Below are positions 25,657 through 34,230 of a stretch of DNA of 51,655 nt, piece after piece; the first letter of the stretch is position 1, and every line of letters begins with the position of its first letter. The notes beneath the pieces are model-generated. The model made no database searches, was not told the DNA's origin, and saw only the letters and a list, made by a program, of their open reading frames with translations. The stretch covers positions 1 through 51,655 of the forward strand of contig JANQFG010000020.1 in the NCBI GenBank assembly GCA_028277985.1. Reading direction: 5' to 3'. A program made the position numbers and the translations under genes. Source of the stretch: a bacterium. GTDB lineage: Bacteria > Desulfobacterota > DSWW01.

Positions 25657-26466
25657 TTATCCCAAGTCTACGTATTCCACCTCGTTCAGTGGAAGTCCGA
25701 GAATGTTTTCACCAAGCTCAAGGAAATGAAGGGAACGATCCGTGAGGCAGACCGTGGGCGCACACATTTCCCGGCTCCCATCTTCTTCCGCTGCCAAGCC
25801 CTTCTCCCTGAGCAACGACGCCACTTCGTTTGCCGCCTCTTCCGCCGAATCCACCAGGGCGACATCCTTGCCCATCACCTGTGACAGGACCGGCTTGAGC
25901 AGCGGGTAGTGGGTGCACCCCAGCACCAGCACATCGATTCCCTTGTCCTTGAGGGACCTAAGGTAGCGCTCGGCCACCCTGCGGGTGACCTCGTCTTCGA
26001 CCCAGCCCTCTTCGGCCAGGGCCACGAACAGGGGGCAGGGAACGCTCGTCACCTCGATATCGCTGCCGTAGCTCTCGATCGCCTCCTCGTATGCCTTGCT
26101 CCGCACCGTGGCAAGCGTGCCGATCACGCCAATCCTGCGAACGCGGGACGCTGAGGCCGCCTTCTTCGCCCCGGGCTGGATGACGCCGATCACGGGCATA
26201 TCGAAGTTCTTCCTCAGCTCGTCCAAGGCAAGCGACGAGGCCGTGTTGCAGGCCACTACCAGACATTTTACCCCTTTTTCCAGAAGAAAGGAGGCATTTT
26301 TCATCGAGTATTTCAGCACCGTCTCCTTGGACTTGGTGCCGTAGGGAAGACGGGCGGTATCTCCCAGGTAGACGAGCCTCTCTCGTGGCATTCGCAGAAC
26401 CAGCTGCTTCAGAACGGTCAAGCCTCCGACCCCTGAATCGAAGACCCCGATCGGTTGTCTGTTCAT
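25657..26466 (-). CDS. murI: Glutamate racemase
   Basis: Interconverts L- and D-glutamate for peptidoglycan; cytosolic, cofactor-free. The 269-residue length is typical. GVFDSGVGGLTVL carries Asp10/Ser11. The two catalytic cysteines are Cys73 in VVACNTAS and Cys184 in LGCTHYPLL. LGDTARLPYGTKS is also diagnostic. It lies 37 bp after engB in a minus-strand run (aminotransferase, engB, murI, plsB) and is nearly fused to plsB. Confidence 0.96.
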   Translation of the reverse strand: MNRQPIGVFDSGVGGLTVLKQLVLRMPRERLVYLGDTARLPYGTKSKETVLKYSMKNASFLLEKGVKCLVVACNTASSLALDELRKNFDMPVIGVIQPGAKKAASASRVRRIGVIGTLATVRSKAYEEAIESYGSDIEVTSVPCPLFVALAEEGWVEDEVTRRVAERYLRSLKDKGIDVLVLGCTHYPLLKPVLSQVMGKDVALVDSAEEAANEVASLLREKGLAAEEDGSREMCAPTVCLTDRSLHFLELGENILGLPLNEVEYVDLG

Positions 26467-26503
26467 CGATTGAGCATCCTCCCCACAAGACCGCGGCGGC
26501 CCC

Positions 26504-27091
26504 TCACTGCTGTGGGCGCATCGCTGCCCTCATCCTCTTCCACAAAACATCCTTTCCGAGACCGGTCTTGGCCGAAAAGAGCACCGGGTCCGCATTCCTG
26601 TCGATCGATTTCCGCAACGCCTCCCTGCGTTTCGCCTGCTCGCCACGGGACAGCTTGTCCGCCTTGGTACAGACCGGGATGTACGGGATCGAATAGGAGC
26701 AGAGCCAATCGTAGAGCATTCGGTCCAGCTCGGAAAGCTCTCTTCGGATGTCCAGGATCCAGACAACGCTCACCAGCTCCTCCCGGTTGACCAGATAGGC
26801 ATCGATCAGCCTCTTCCAGGCATTCTGGACCGCCTGCGGAACCTTGGCGTAACCGTATCCCGGCAGATCCACGAACCGGAACGAATCGTTTACGCGAAAG
26901 AAGTCGATGGCCCTCGTCTTGCCCGGCGTCGAGCTCACAGCAACGAGCCGCTTGCGGGTCAGCAACGTATTGATCAGCGACGACTTGCCCACATTCGACC
27001 TGCCCACAAAAGCGATCTCCGGCAGGGAGAACCGGGGGAAGGTCTTCGGGTCACGGCACCTCTTTTCGAGCTCGACAGACGTTACTTTCAT
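26504..27091 (-). CDS. engB: Ribosome biogenesis GTP-binding protein EngB/YsxC
   Basis: An essential GTPase helping late 50S assembly. With start ATG 27091 the protein is 195 residues. G motifs: GRSNVGKSS (G1), a conserved Thr in SSTPGKT (G2), DLPGYGYAKV (G3), CTKADKLS (G4) and FSAKTGLGKD (G5). The start is fixed by the family N-terminus (MKVTSVELEKRC) and by the ATGA overlap with the aminotransferase stop; the longer frame runs inside that gene. It is immediately upstream of murI. Confidence 0.95.
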   Translation of the reverse strand: MKVTSVELEKRCRDPKTFPRFSLPEIAFVGRSNVGKSSLINTLLTRKRLVAVSSTPGKTRAIDFFRVNDSFRFVDLPGYGYAKVPQAVQNAWKRLIDAYLVNREELVSVVWILDIRRELSELDRMLYDWLCSYSIPYIPVCTKADKLSRGEQAKRREALRKSIDRNADPVLFSAKTGLGKDVLWKRMRAAMRPQQ

Positions 27092-28254
27092 CGGCTTTCC
27101 AAAAACACCCTGATCCTCTCCAGGGCCTCTTCGATATTCTCTCTCGAGTTCGCGTAGGTGAACCGGATATACCCTTCGGCATTCGGGCCGAAATCGATAC
27201 CCGGGGTCGTCCCCACGCCGGCGTGCTCCAGGATCTCGAAGGCGAACAGCAGAGAGTCGGAACAGAATTTCTTCGCGTTTGCCAGAACATAGAACGCCCC
27301 GGTAGGCTCCACCTCGATTCCGAACCCGAGCTTTCGAAGCCCGGCAACCAGGACGCTCCGCCTCTCGTTGTAGATCTCGCACATCTCCTCTACTTCCTGC
27401 CTTGCCTCGCGCAGCGCGGTCAAGGCCGCCCACTGGACAAAGGAGTTGGCGGAGATGAAGAAGTTCTGCTGTAGCGTCTGCAGGGAGCGCATGAACGGCT
27501 CCGGAGCGATTACGTATCCGAGCCTCCAGCCCGTCATGGCATAGAGCTTGGAGAACCCGTTCAGCACGAATACGTCCTGTGCATACTCCAGGGCGCTGTG
27601 CGTCTCGCCCTCGTAGACCAGTCCGTGGTAGATCTCGTCGGAGACCACGCAGGGGCCCAGTTCGGTGAGCCCCTTCAGGGTCTCTGCGGGAATGACGGTT
27701 CCGGTCGGGTTTGCGGGCGAATTGACCACGATGGCCCGGGTCTTCTCGCCGAGACCCTCCTTCACGGCACCTAGAGAGTATTGAAAGCCTTCTTCTTCCC
27801 GAACCGGGACAGTGCGGATCCGGGCACCCACATACCGGATGAAATTCGGGTAGCAGGGGTAGTGGGGGTCCGAAAGGATGACCTCGTCATCCGGGTGGCA
27901 GAGCACGGAAAAGGCGAGGAGCATGGCCGGGCTCGTTCCGGAAGTCACCAGCACCCGATTCGGCGTGACGTCGACATTGTATCTCGCCTTGTACTCCCTG
28001 CAGATCTCCTCCCGAAGCTCGAGCAGGCCCAGGCTGTGGGTGTACTGGGATCTGCGGTCCGTCAAGGCCCGGATACAGGCCTCGCGGACGCAGGCAGGGG
28101 TTTCCAGATCCGGCTCACCGATCTCCAAATGGATGATGTGCCTCCCCTTCGCCTCCAGTTCCTTCGCTTTTTCCAGGATCTCCATGGCCAGGAAGGGCTT
28201 CATCCCCTGCACGAGCTGGGGAACCTGCCTGTCCGATTGTGGGGGCTTGTTCAT
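27088..28254 (-). CDS. Class I/II pyridoxal-phosphate aminotransferase
   Basis: A 388-residue fold-type I aminotransferase. It has EIGEPDLETP near the N-terminus, YTHSLGLLELREEI, the cofactor-contacting VNSPANPTGTV and SDEIYHGLVYEG, the PLP lysine in NGFSKLYAMTGWRLGY and the C-terminal substrate Arg region (GYIRFTYAN). It resembles aspartate/aromatic aminotransferases; substrate preference cannot be read. ATG 28254 is chosen over 28275 because AGAGG sits about seven bases upstream. Its stop overlaps the engB start. Confidence 0.9.
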   Translation of the reverse strand: MNKPPQSDRQVPQLVQGMKPFLAMEILEKAKELEAKGRHIIHLEIGEPDLETPACVREACIRALTDRRSQYTHSLGLLELREEICREYKARYNVDVTPNRVLVTSGTSPAMLLAFSVLCHPDDEVILSDPHYPCYPNFIRYVGARIRTVPVREEEGFQYSLGAVKEGLGEKTRAIVVNSPANPTGTVIPAETLKGLTELGPCVVSDEIYHGLVYEGETHSALEYAQDVFVLNGFSKLYAMTGWRLGYVIAPEPFMRSLQTLQQNFFISANSFVQWAALTALREARQEVEEMCEIYNERRSVLVAGLRKLGFGIEVEPTGAFYVLANAKKFCSDSLLFAFEILEHAGVGTTPGIDFGPNAEGYIRFTYANSRENIEEALERIRVFLESR

Positions 28255-28414
28255 CGTGTTTCCTCTTGGCGGCAACAGGACAAAACCGGGGGAAAACCCT
28301 CCTGAGCATATCTTGTGTGCGACCTCCTGTCACGTCTCGGATTTCCTTCGGCGCGATTGACAAGGGCCCACCAGATTCGGAAGATTGAGGCTCACCGACC
28401 TCGAGGGCCGATCC

Positions 28415-29239
28415 ATGCATCCCGTGCTGTTTGTAATCCCCGTGCCGTTCACTGAGACGAAAATACTGATCTACTCGGTCTTTTTCTCGATCACGGTTGC
28501 CCTCGTGCTCGGCATCTACCTGGGGACGAGAGCTGCGCAACAAGAAGGGGTGGACGTCGAGACCGCCCTGAACATGACCTTCTTCGGGCTGATCGGCGTG
28601 ATCCTTGGGGCTCGGCTGTACGCCTTCTTCGAGAACCCCACCTTCTACTTCAACCATCCGCTTCGGCTGATCAAGCTCTGGGAAGGAAGCCTCGGCACCT
28701 ATGGAGGCGCGATCGGGGGGGTGCTTTGCTGCCTCGCCTACCTGCGCCTGAAGAAACAATCCCTGTCCACCTACTTCGACGTCTATGCGCCTTACGCGTT
28801 CCTCGGCATAGGAATCATCCGTTTCGGGGATTTTCTGAACGGAACCGCCTTCGGCAGGACCACCAGCCTCCCTTGGGGCGTATCGTTTCCCAAGGCGAGC
28901 TTCGCTTACAACCGCCACCTGAGTCAGGGACTGCTCGGTCCGGAGGCCACATCATCCATGCCGGTACACCCCACCCAGCTCTACGCGGCGCTCTCCTGTT
29001 TCCTCATCTTCCTGCTTCTTCTCGCTCTTGGGCCAAGGCTCAAGAAATCACCCGGGAGCCGCTTTCTGCTCGGTGCAGGCCTCTATGCCGCATGCCGCAT
29101 GGCCGTAGATTTCTTCCGGGACGACCTTCAACGGCAACCCCCATGGAATCTGGCCGCAACCCAATGGGTCGGAATCGCCGTAATCGGCTCCCTGCTAACG
29201 GCGTGGCTCTACCTGGCCCTTGTGAGAAAGAGGCACTAA
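28415..29239 (+). CDS. lgt: Prolipoprotein diacylglyceryl transferase
   Basis: An inner-membrane enzyme that attaches diacylglycerol to the lipobox Cys of prolipoproteins; substrates in this window include the lipoproteins at 15480-15911 and 45118-46197. The 274 residues (ATG 28415; a TTG at 28385 is less likely) hold about seven spans. Lgt signature: GLIGVILGARLYAFFENP, GSLGTYGGAIGG, IRFGDFLNGTAFGRTTSLP with the essential Arg, and HPTQLYA. A long loop (SFPKASFAYNRHLSQG) follows the signature. It is divergent from the aminotransferase gene. Confidence 0.95.
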   Translation: MHPVLFVIPVPFTETKILIYSVFFSITVALVLGIYLGTRAAQQEGVDVETALNMTFFGLIGVILGARLYAFFENPTFYFNHPLRLIKLWEGSLGTYGGAIGGVLCCLAYLRLKKQSLSTYFDVYAPYAFLGIGIIRFGDFLNGTAFGRTTSLPWGVSFPKASFAYNRHLSQGLLGPEATSSMPVHPTQLYAALSCFLIFLLLLALGPRLKKSPGSRFLLGAGLYAACRMAVDFFRDDLQRQPPWNLAATQWVGIAVIGSLLTAWLYLALVRKRH

Positions 29240-29342
29240 GAAACGGTGTCGGAAACCTTGTTTGCCCAAAGGGTGTGTTTCCGCGCAAGGAGAGGTGGCG
29301 GGGACGAGCGGGGCCTGGTTTGGCGTTGGTTCCTCTTGCGGG

Positions 29343-29972
29343 TCAGGAAGGATCGGCTACGACGACCTCTATTCCCGGATCGCAAATGAGATCTTTCAGG
29401 ACCGCATCACTCTCCAGACGAACCGGTTTTCCCCTCTGTAGCGGAGAATAGAGATTCGCCCACTTGATGACGGCCCGGATGATGTCCGGTGGGGAGAGCT
29501 GTTCCCTTCGGAGGATCACATCCTTCGGGGAAGGCACGATCTTTTCACCATACGTCACCAGCTGGTGTCGCACATAGTCTTCGGTGTAGATGGTGAAAAG
29601 AAAAGGATACACGTCTCCGGACTGCAGGAACACATCTCCCCAGCGGACTACGCCGGTAAGCCCCCCAGCTTCTTCCGGTGTCTCGAATCCTTCCTTCTGA
29701 ATCTCCGGGCTGAACACGACCAACTCGGCCAGGGACGCGAAGTCAATCTCCATGGACTCCGGATCCTCGCCTTCCCGGAGGTCGAATTTGCAGTACGTGC
29801 ACTCTACCTGAGAGGGATCTTCATACAGCTCGGCGATTTCCTCCAGCATCTGGTCGAATTTGCCGGTCAGACCACCGAGGAAGCTCTCTTTGGCTTGTGT
29901 CAAGGGGACGCCGCCTTGTTCAGGGGCGGGGCTTGCGATCGAGCGGGACGGAAAGGGAATGATTTCTGCCAT
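29343..29972 (-). CDS. Hypothetical protein, 209 residues
   Basis: A soluble acidic protein (MAEIIPFPSRSIA...). It has a CTYCKFDLREGED segment with a CxxC at about 58-61, and the central part GVVRWGDVFLQSGDVYPFLF looks beta-rich. It could be a small domain protein tied to protein quality control or an envelope assembly partner, but no family is recognised. GAGGG lies about 11 bases before ATG 29972. It is isolated: convergent with lgt and followed by a 600-bp gap upstream. Confidence 0.7.
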   Translation of the reverse strand: MAEIIPFPSRSIASPAPEQGGVPLTQAKESFLGGLTGKFDQMLEEIAELYEDPSQVECTYCKFDLREGEDPESMEIDFASLAELVVFSPEIQKEGFETPEEAGGLTGVVRWGDVFLQSGDVYPFLFTIYTEDYVRHQLVTYGEKIVPSPKDVILRREQLSPPDIIRAVIKWANLYSPLQRGKPVRLESDAVLKDLICDPGIEVVVADPS

Positions 29973-30579
29973 GTTGTGCTCTACCCTCGATGCGTGTTGG
30001 AGGCAGGCTCAAAGGACATTGGTCTATGTCCTCAAGCAAATCAGATACCAGCCCGGACCCTCAACCGAAAAAGATAAATAAATACTTGAGGTTTATCTCA
30101 TAACTATTTATTTAAAAATAACATTTAAAAAACATCGGCAGGATCTATCTTTGGGAAAATACTTTCCCATGGATGCGTTCCAGGACGTGGAGTGTCCAAA
30201 CTTTTTCCACTCATGAGAACAAGAATGGACCATCCTCCATGTTTCGCAAACCACCTTCCCCGAATTTTCGGGCTCGAGATTCAGGCGATTTCTCATCGCC
30301 CCAGGGATGTGTTAACATCCGGACGCTCCTTACGAAGGCTCTCGTACGCAGGGCATACCCGTCTCGGTCCCCCCCAGCAGTGGTCGCTTGGGCAGGCACG
30401 GATAACACGGTTTCGGGTCGAATCGGCATGAGATCGGGGGAAGGACTGGCGGGTCTCTGCGTGCAAGGCTGCGTCCTCTTTGTGCATCTTCTGGAGGTGC
30501 GATTTCAACAGAGAATAGCAAAGCCCACAGACAGGATCAAGGAAAAACTTTTCCCACACTCATACAGGGAGGTCTCTGG
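29973..30579. other. 607-bp intergenic region
   Basis: A divergent gap between the 209-residue hypothetical gene and purM. It starts with a strikingly AT-rich patch (30071-30135) holding the inverted repeat listed separately. Further on is a small hairpin GGATGT-GTTA-ACATCC (30305-30320). Several 60-136-codon frames overlap each other on both strands between 30170 and 30583 with no ribosome site or family motif. A leader or small RNA is possible but unsupported. Confidence 0.4.
30075..30114. repeat. 10-bp perfect inverted repeat in an AT-rich patch
   Basis: TAAATAAATA (30075-30084) and TATTTATTTA (30105-30114), 20 bp apart, in DNA otherwise near 60% GC. It may be an operator or promoter-proximal element for the gene at 29343-29972, whose start is 100 bp away. 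Confidence 0.5.
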
Positions 30580-31626
30580 ATGAAACCGCCCCAGACCTAC
30601 AGAGATGCAGGCGTGGATATCGATGCCGCGGACAGCCTCGTGGATTACATCCGGCCTCTGGCAAAGTCCACATTTCGCAAAGAGGTCCGAATGGATATCG
30701 GCGGGTTCGGCGGTGTCGTAGACATCGACAAGGAGAGGTTTCCCGACCCCCTGCTCGTAGCCTCCACGGACGGCGTGGGGACGAAACTACGGATCGCCTT
30801 CGAAATGGACCGGCACGAGACCATCGGGGTCGACCTGGTTGCCATGTGCGTGAACGACGTGATTGTCCAGGGGGCAGAACCCCTCTTTTTCCTCGACTAT
30901 TTCGCCACGGGCAGGCTGGAGCCGGAACGCGCCAAGAAGGTCCTCCAGGGCATCGCTGAGGGATGCAAGATATCCAACTGCGCCCTGATCGGGGGGGAGA
31001 CGGCGGAAATGCCGAGCTTCTACCCGGGCGGCGAATACGAATTGGCCGGATTCTGCGTAGGGGTCGTGAACCGGGACAGAATCATCGACGGCAAGGAAAT
31101 TCTGCCCGGCGACGCTCTCGTAGGGATCGCCTCCAATGGACTCCACAGCAACGGCTACTCCCTGGTCCGAAAGCTGTTTTCAGAGGAAAGGGGGTATCGG
31201 CTGACAGAGACCGCCGACGGGCTATCCGTGCCGCTCGGAGAAGAGTTGCTGCGTCCCACGCGGATCTACGTCAGGCCTGTTCTGGAGCTTCTGGGAGAGT
31301 TTCCGGTCAAGGGCCTCGCCCATATCACCGGTGGGGGCCTCATCGATAACATTCCCCGGGTTCTTCCCACGGAGTGTCGGGCGAGCCTGGATCTGGACGC
31401 ATGGCCCCGCCCGGAGATCTTCCGCCTGATCGAAAGGATCGGAGAGATCGAGCCAACCGAGATGTTGAGGACCTTCAACTGCGGTATCGGCATGGTCGTC
31501 GTCATCAGAGATGAGCACGCAGACGAGGTTGTCGAACGGCTGAAGGGTATCGGGGAGCAAGCTTATCGAATCGGAGGGGTCCTCGCCGGGGAACAGGACC
31601 AACCTCGGGTCACCTGGGGGCAATGA
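30580..31626 (+). CDS. purM: Phosphoribosylformylglycinamidine cyclo-ligase (AIR synthetase)
   Basis: Closes the imidazole ring in purine synthesis using ATP; cytosolic. The 348-residue length is typical. Motifs: GGFGGVVDI, LLVASTDGVGTKLRIA, VDLVAMCVNDVIVQGAEPLFFLDY, LIGGETAEMPSFY, GIASNGLHSNGYSLVRKL, ITGGGLIDNIPR and FNCGIGMV. ATG 30580 follows GGGAGG. It stands apart from other purine genes in this window; rpmB follows 111 bp later. Confidence 0.97.
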   Translation: MKPPQTYRDAGVDIDAADSLVDYIRPLAKSTFRKEVRMDIGGFGGVVDIDKERFPDPLLVASTDGVGTKLRIAFEMDRHETIGVDLVAMCVNDVIVQGAEPLFFLDYFATGRLEPERAKKVLQGIAEGCKISNCALIGGETAEMPSFYPGGEYELAGFCVGVVNRDRIIDGKEILPGDALVGIASNGLHSNGYSLVRKLFSEERGYRLTETADGLSVPLGEELLRPTRIYVRPVLELLGEFPVKGLAHITGGGLIDNIPRVLPTECRASLDLDAWPRPEIFRLIERIGEIEPTEMLRTFNCGIGMVVVIRDEHADEVVERLKGIGEQAYRIGGVLAGEQDQPRVTWGQ

Positions 31627-31636
31627 GAGGGGCCGA

Positions 31637-31666
31637 TTGGACAATTCCGGAAGAATCAGATATATT
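31637..31666 (+). promoter_or_regulatory. Sigma-70-like promoter for rpmB
   Basis: TTGGAC (31637-31642), 18-bp spacer, TATATT (31661-31666), ending 71 bp before the rpmB ATG. Good -10, fair -35. Confidence 0.45.
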
Positions 31667-31737
31667 ATGGGATTCACAAGAATCAGACGCTCTTTCCAGG
31701 AAACGCATAGCAAGAGAAACGATAGGGGTACGGTTTC

Positions 31738-31929
31738 ATGTCAAGGATCTGTTCCGTATGCGGCAAGCGACCGATCGTTGGGAATCACGTAAGCCATTCC
31801 CATCGCAAAACGAAGCGAGTCTGGAAACCGAACATCCAGAAGATACGCGTCGCAGAGGGCGGCAGCATCCGCCGGAAGAACGTCTGCACCCGCTGCATAC
31901 GCACCGGAAAGGTCGTGAAAGCAGCGTAA
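31738..31929 (+). CDS. rpmB: 50S ribosomal protein L28
   Basis: A 63-residue large-subunit protein. [20 protein letters not shown] and [13 protein letters not shown] are the L28 hallmarks. Two CxxC pairs (Cys5/Cys8 and Cys50/Cys53) mark the zinc-binding (C+) form. It has its own promoter and converges on the rel gene with only 10 bp between stops. Confidence 0.97.
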   Translation: MSRICSVCGKRPIVGNHVSHSHRKTKRVWKPNIQKIRVAEGGSIRRKNVCTRCIRTGKVVKAA

Positions 31930-31939
31930 GCGAGCCCCC

Positions 31940-34099
31940 TCAATTCAGCAGCCTCTCTACTGCCAGGACTCCCTTTACCTTTTCCAGAGAGTGAATCAAC
32001 TCGGTCAGGTGCTCCAGGTTCTTCACCATCACCTCGAACTGGGCCACCCCCTGCCGGTCTCCCGTGGTCCATGCTTTGGCCTGTGAGATATTCACATCCA
32101 CGGCCGCAATCGCCTTGCTGAGTCCGGCCAGCAACCCGGGACGATCCTGGCTGACCACCCGGATCTTGGCCCGCTGAAGGACCCTGGCCCCCTCGTCCCA
32201 GTTCACTTCGATCCACCTCTCCCCGGACCCCTGCTGCGCCTTGAGGCAGTTCCTGGAGTGGATCGTCACGCCCCGACCCCGCGTGATGAACCCGATGATC
32301 TCTTCTCCGTGCACCGGATTGCAGCACTTGGCAAACCGGACGAAGATGTCCGGGATGCCCCGAACCCGCACCCCTGTGTCCGATCGCTTGTCCGCCCTTT
32401 CGACGAGCCGCTCGAGGCCCTTGTCCCATGCCCCTTCCTCTTGCTCCGCCTCCGGTTTGGGAAGCGCGTCGATGACCTGGCCGACCGAAAGCCTTCCGTA
32501 GGCCACGGCACGGAGCAGATCCTCCAGGCTCTTGAATCGATGGGCTTTCTCGACCTTCTTGAAATCTCCGTCCTTGAGCAGCTTCGCATAGCGGAGGCCG
32601 GACTTCCTCAGGCCCTTCTCGAGGATCTCCTTGCCAAGGTTCTGGGCCTGTTCCCTTTCCTCTTTCCGGATCCAGGCCCTCACCTTGGCCCGGGCATCCG
32701 CCGTCTTGACGAATTTGAGCCAGTCCTTGCGAGGGGTCTGCGTCTTGGACGTCAGGATTTCGACCACGTCCCCGTTGTGAAGCTCGTACTTCAGAGGCAC
32801 CAGCTTCCCGTTGACCTTGGCCCTTGCGCAATGGTCTCCCACCTCCGAATGGATCGTGTAGGCAAAATCCACCGGCGTAGAGCCGCGCGGAAGCTCTCTC
32901 GCCTCGCCTGTGGGCGTCAGCACGTAGACCTGGTCAGGGAACAGGTCGAGCTGCATCACGTCCATGAAATTCTTCGGGTCGGAGATCTCCTGAAGGTTGT
33001 TGAGCACCCCCCGGAGCCACTTGAAAGTGCTCTCGTCACCTGTGTCGAACCCGGCCTGCTCCTTGTAGATCCAGTGGGATGCCACACCGTGCTCCGCTTC
33101 CCTGTGCATCGCACGGCTGCGGATCTGGATCTCCACACAATCCCCGGACGGCCCGAACACCGTTGTGTGGAGCGATCGGTATTTGTTCGCCTTCGGCTTT
33201 GCTATGTAGTCCTTGAACCTGCCCGGCACGGGCGCCCACAGGGAGTGGATGATGCCGAGCACCTGGTAGCAATGTCTCTCTTCGGCCACGATGGCCCGGA
33301 AGGCAAAGAGGTCGAAGATCTGATCGAGGTCGATCTCCTGCTGGATCATCTTCCTGTGGATGCTGTAGTAGTGCTTCACCCGGCTGAAGATCTCGCAGGG
33401 AATATCCTCCTCCCGGAACTTCTCCTCCAGGATGTCGGAAACGTTCCGGATGACTTCCGCCTTCGCCTCGACCTTCTCCTCCACGCCCCGCCTGATCTCC
33501 TCGTACAGTTCCGGGTTCAGGTTCTCAAAGGAGAGATCCTCGAGCTCGGATCGCATCCAGGAAATTCCGAGGCGGTTCGCAAGAGGGGCGTAAATGGTGA
33601 GCGTTTCCTCCGAGATACGCTTTCGCTGCTCGTCGGAAAGGGAGTAGAGGGTCCGCATGTTGTGGAGCCGGTCCGAGAGCTTGATCATGAGGATGCGGAT
33701 GTCCCGGCTCATGGCGATGAGGGTCTTGCGGTAGCTTTCCAGCCTTCGCCTTTTCGTGCTCTGGAGACTGACCTTGGCCGTTTTGGTCAACCCCACCACG
33801 AGCTGGGTGACCTCCTCGCCGATCTGCTCCTTCAGAACCGCTTCCGGGACCTCGCAGTCCTCAAGGACGTCGTGCAGAAGTCCCCCGCACAGGGTAGGAA
33901 CATCCATGCGCAGGTCCGTCAGCGTCTTCGTAACAGCCAAGGGATGGCTCAGGTAGGGGGTTCCACTCTTACGAAGCTGCCCTCGGTGAGAGACGGCGGC
34001 AAAAACGTAGGCCTTTCGCAGCAGAGCCGTGTCCGCCTCGGGCATGTATCCTCGCACCGCTTCGAGGATGTCCTGGAAACGAATGACCGGCTCTTTCAT
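31940..34099 (-). CDS. rel: Bifunctional (p)ppGpp synthetase/hydrolase, Rel/SpoT family
   Basis: Makes and degrades the stringent-response alarmone. The 719-residue protein has all long-RSH domains in order. HD hydrolase: HRGQLRKSGTPYLSHPL, LLHDVLED and LSDRLHNMRTL, so hydrolase residues are intact. Synthetase: RVKHYYSIHRKM, DLFAFRAIV and RFKDYIAKPKANKYRSLHT, with RFKD in the place that is acidic in monofunctional RelA. Then TGS (VYVLTPTGEARELPRG), the zinc-finger domain (FAKCCNPVHGEEIIGF, TIHSRNC) and ACT. ATG 34099 is used; GTG 34105 is possible. Upstream on the same strand is gmk, which shares guanine-nucleotide metabolism. The rpoZ gene often found between gmk and spoT is missing. Confidence 0.95.
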   Translation of the reverse strand: MKEPVIRFQDILEAVRGYMPEADTALLRKAYVFAAVSHRGQLRKSGTPYLSHPLAVTKTLTDLRMDVPTLCGGLLHDVLEDCEVPEAVLKEQIGEEVTQLVVGLTKTAKVSLQSTKRRRLESYRKTLIAMSRDIRILMIKLSDRLHNMRTLYSLSDEQRKRISEETLTIYAPLANRLGISWMRSELEDLSFENLNPELYEEIRRGVEEKVEAKAEVIRNVSDILEEKFREEDIPCEIFSRVKHYYSIHRKMIQQEIDLDQIFDLFAFRAIVAEERHCYQVLGIIHSLWAPVPGRFKDYIAKPKANKYRSLHTTVFGPSGDCVEIQIRSRAMHREAEHGVASHWIYKEQAGFDTGDESTFKWLRGVLNNLQEISDPKNFMDVMQLDLFPDQVYVLTPTGEARELPRGSTPVDFAYTIHSEVGDHCARAKVNGKLVPLKYELHNGDVVEILTSKTQTPRKDWLKFVKTADARAKVRAWIRKEEREQAQNLGKEILEKGLRKSGLRYAKLLKDGDFKKVEKAHRFKSLEDLLRAVAYGRLSVGQVIDALPKPEAEQEEGAWDKGLERLVERADKRSDTGVRVRGIPDIFVRFAKCCNPVHGEEIIGFITRGRGVTIHSRNCLKAQQGSGERWIEVNWDEGARVLQRAKIRVVSQDRPGLLAGLSKAIAAVDVNISQAKAWTTGDRQGVAQFEVMVKNLEHLTELIHSLEKVKGVLAVERLLN

Positions 34100-34126
34100 G
34101 GGCACCCCACTTCGCAGCCACCCCGG

Positions 34127-34230
34127 GTATCAGGCATCAGCTGTCAGGTATCGGTCCACGCCACCCCTCGGGCGCGGGCACGGGCACGAAGGGGGGGAAT
34201 GGCCGGCGACTGACACCTAAGACCTAACGG
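34127..34230. repeat. Degenerate inverted-repeat intergenic element
   Basis: Between rel and gmk. The left arm has GTATCAGGCATCAGCTGTCA (34127-34146) and the right arm ACTGACACCTAAGACCTAAC, imperfectly complementary. The centre is low-complexity GGGCACGGGCAC. It resembles short degenerate intergenic repeats common in deltaproteobacterial genomes; no flanking duplication is obvious. Confidence 0.4.

Noticed and set aside
30293..30559. 88-codon minus-strand frame with a CxxC and HxxxxH pattern
   Set aside because: The spacing does not match known zinc fingers, there is no ribosome site, and it overlaps other equally unsupported frames.
32258..34213. 651-codon open frame on the plus strand
   Set aside because: Antisense to rel, open because of GC-biased third positions. 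All RSH domains are on the other strand.
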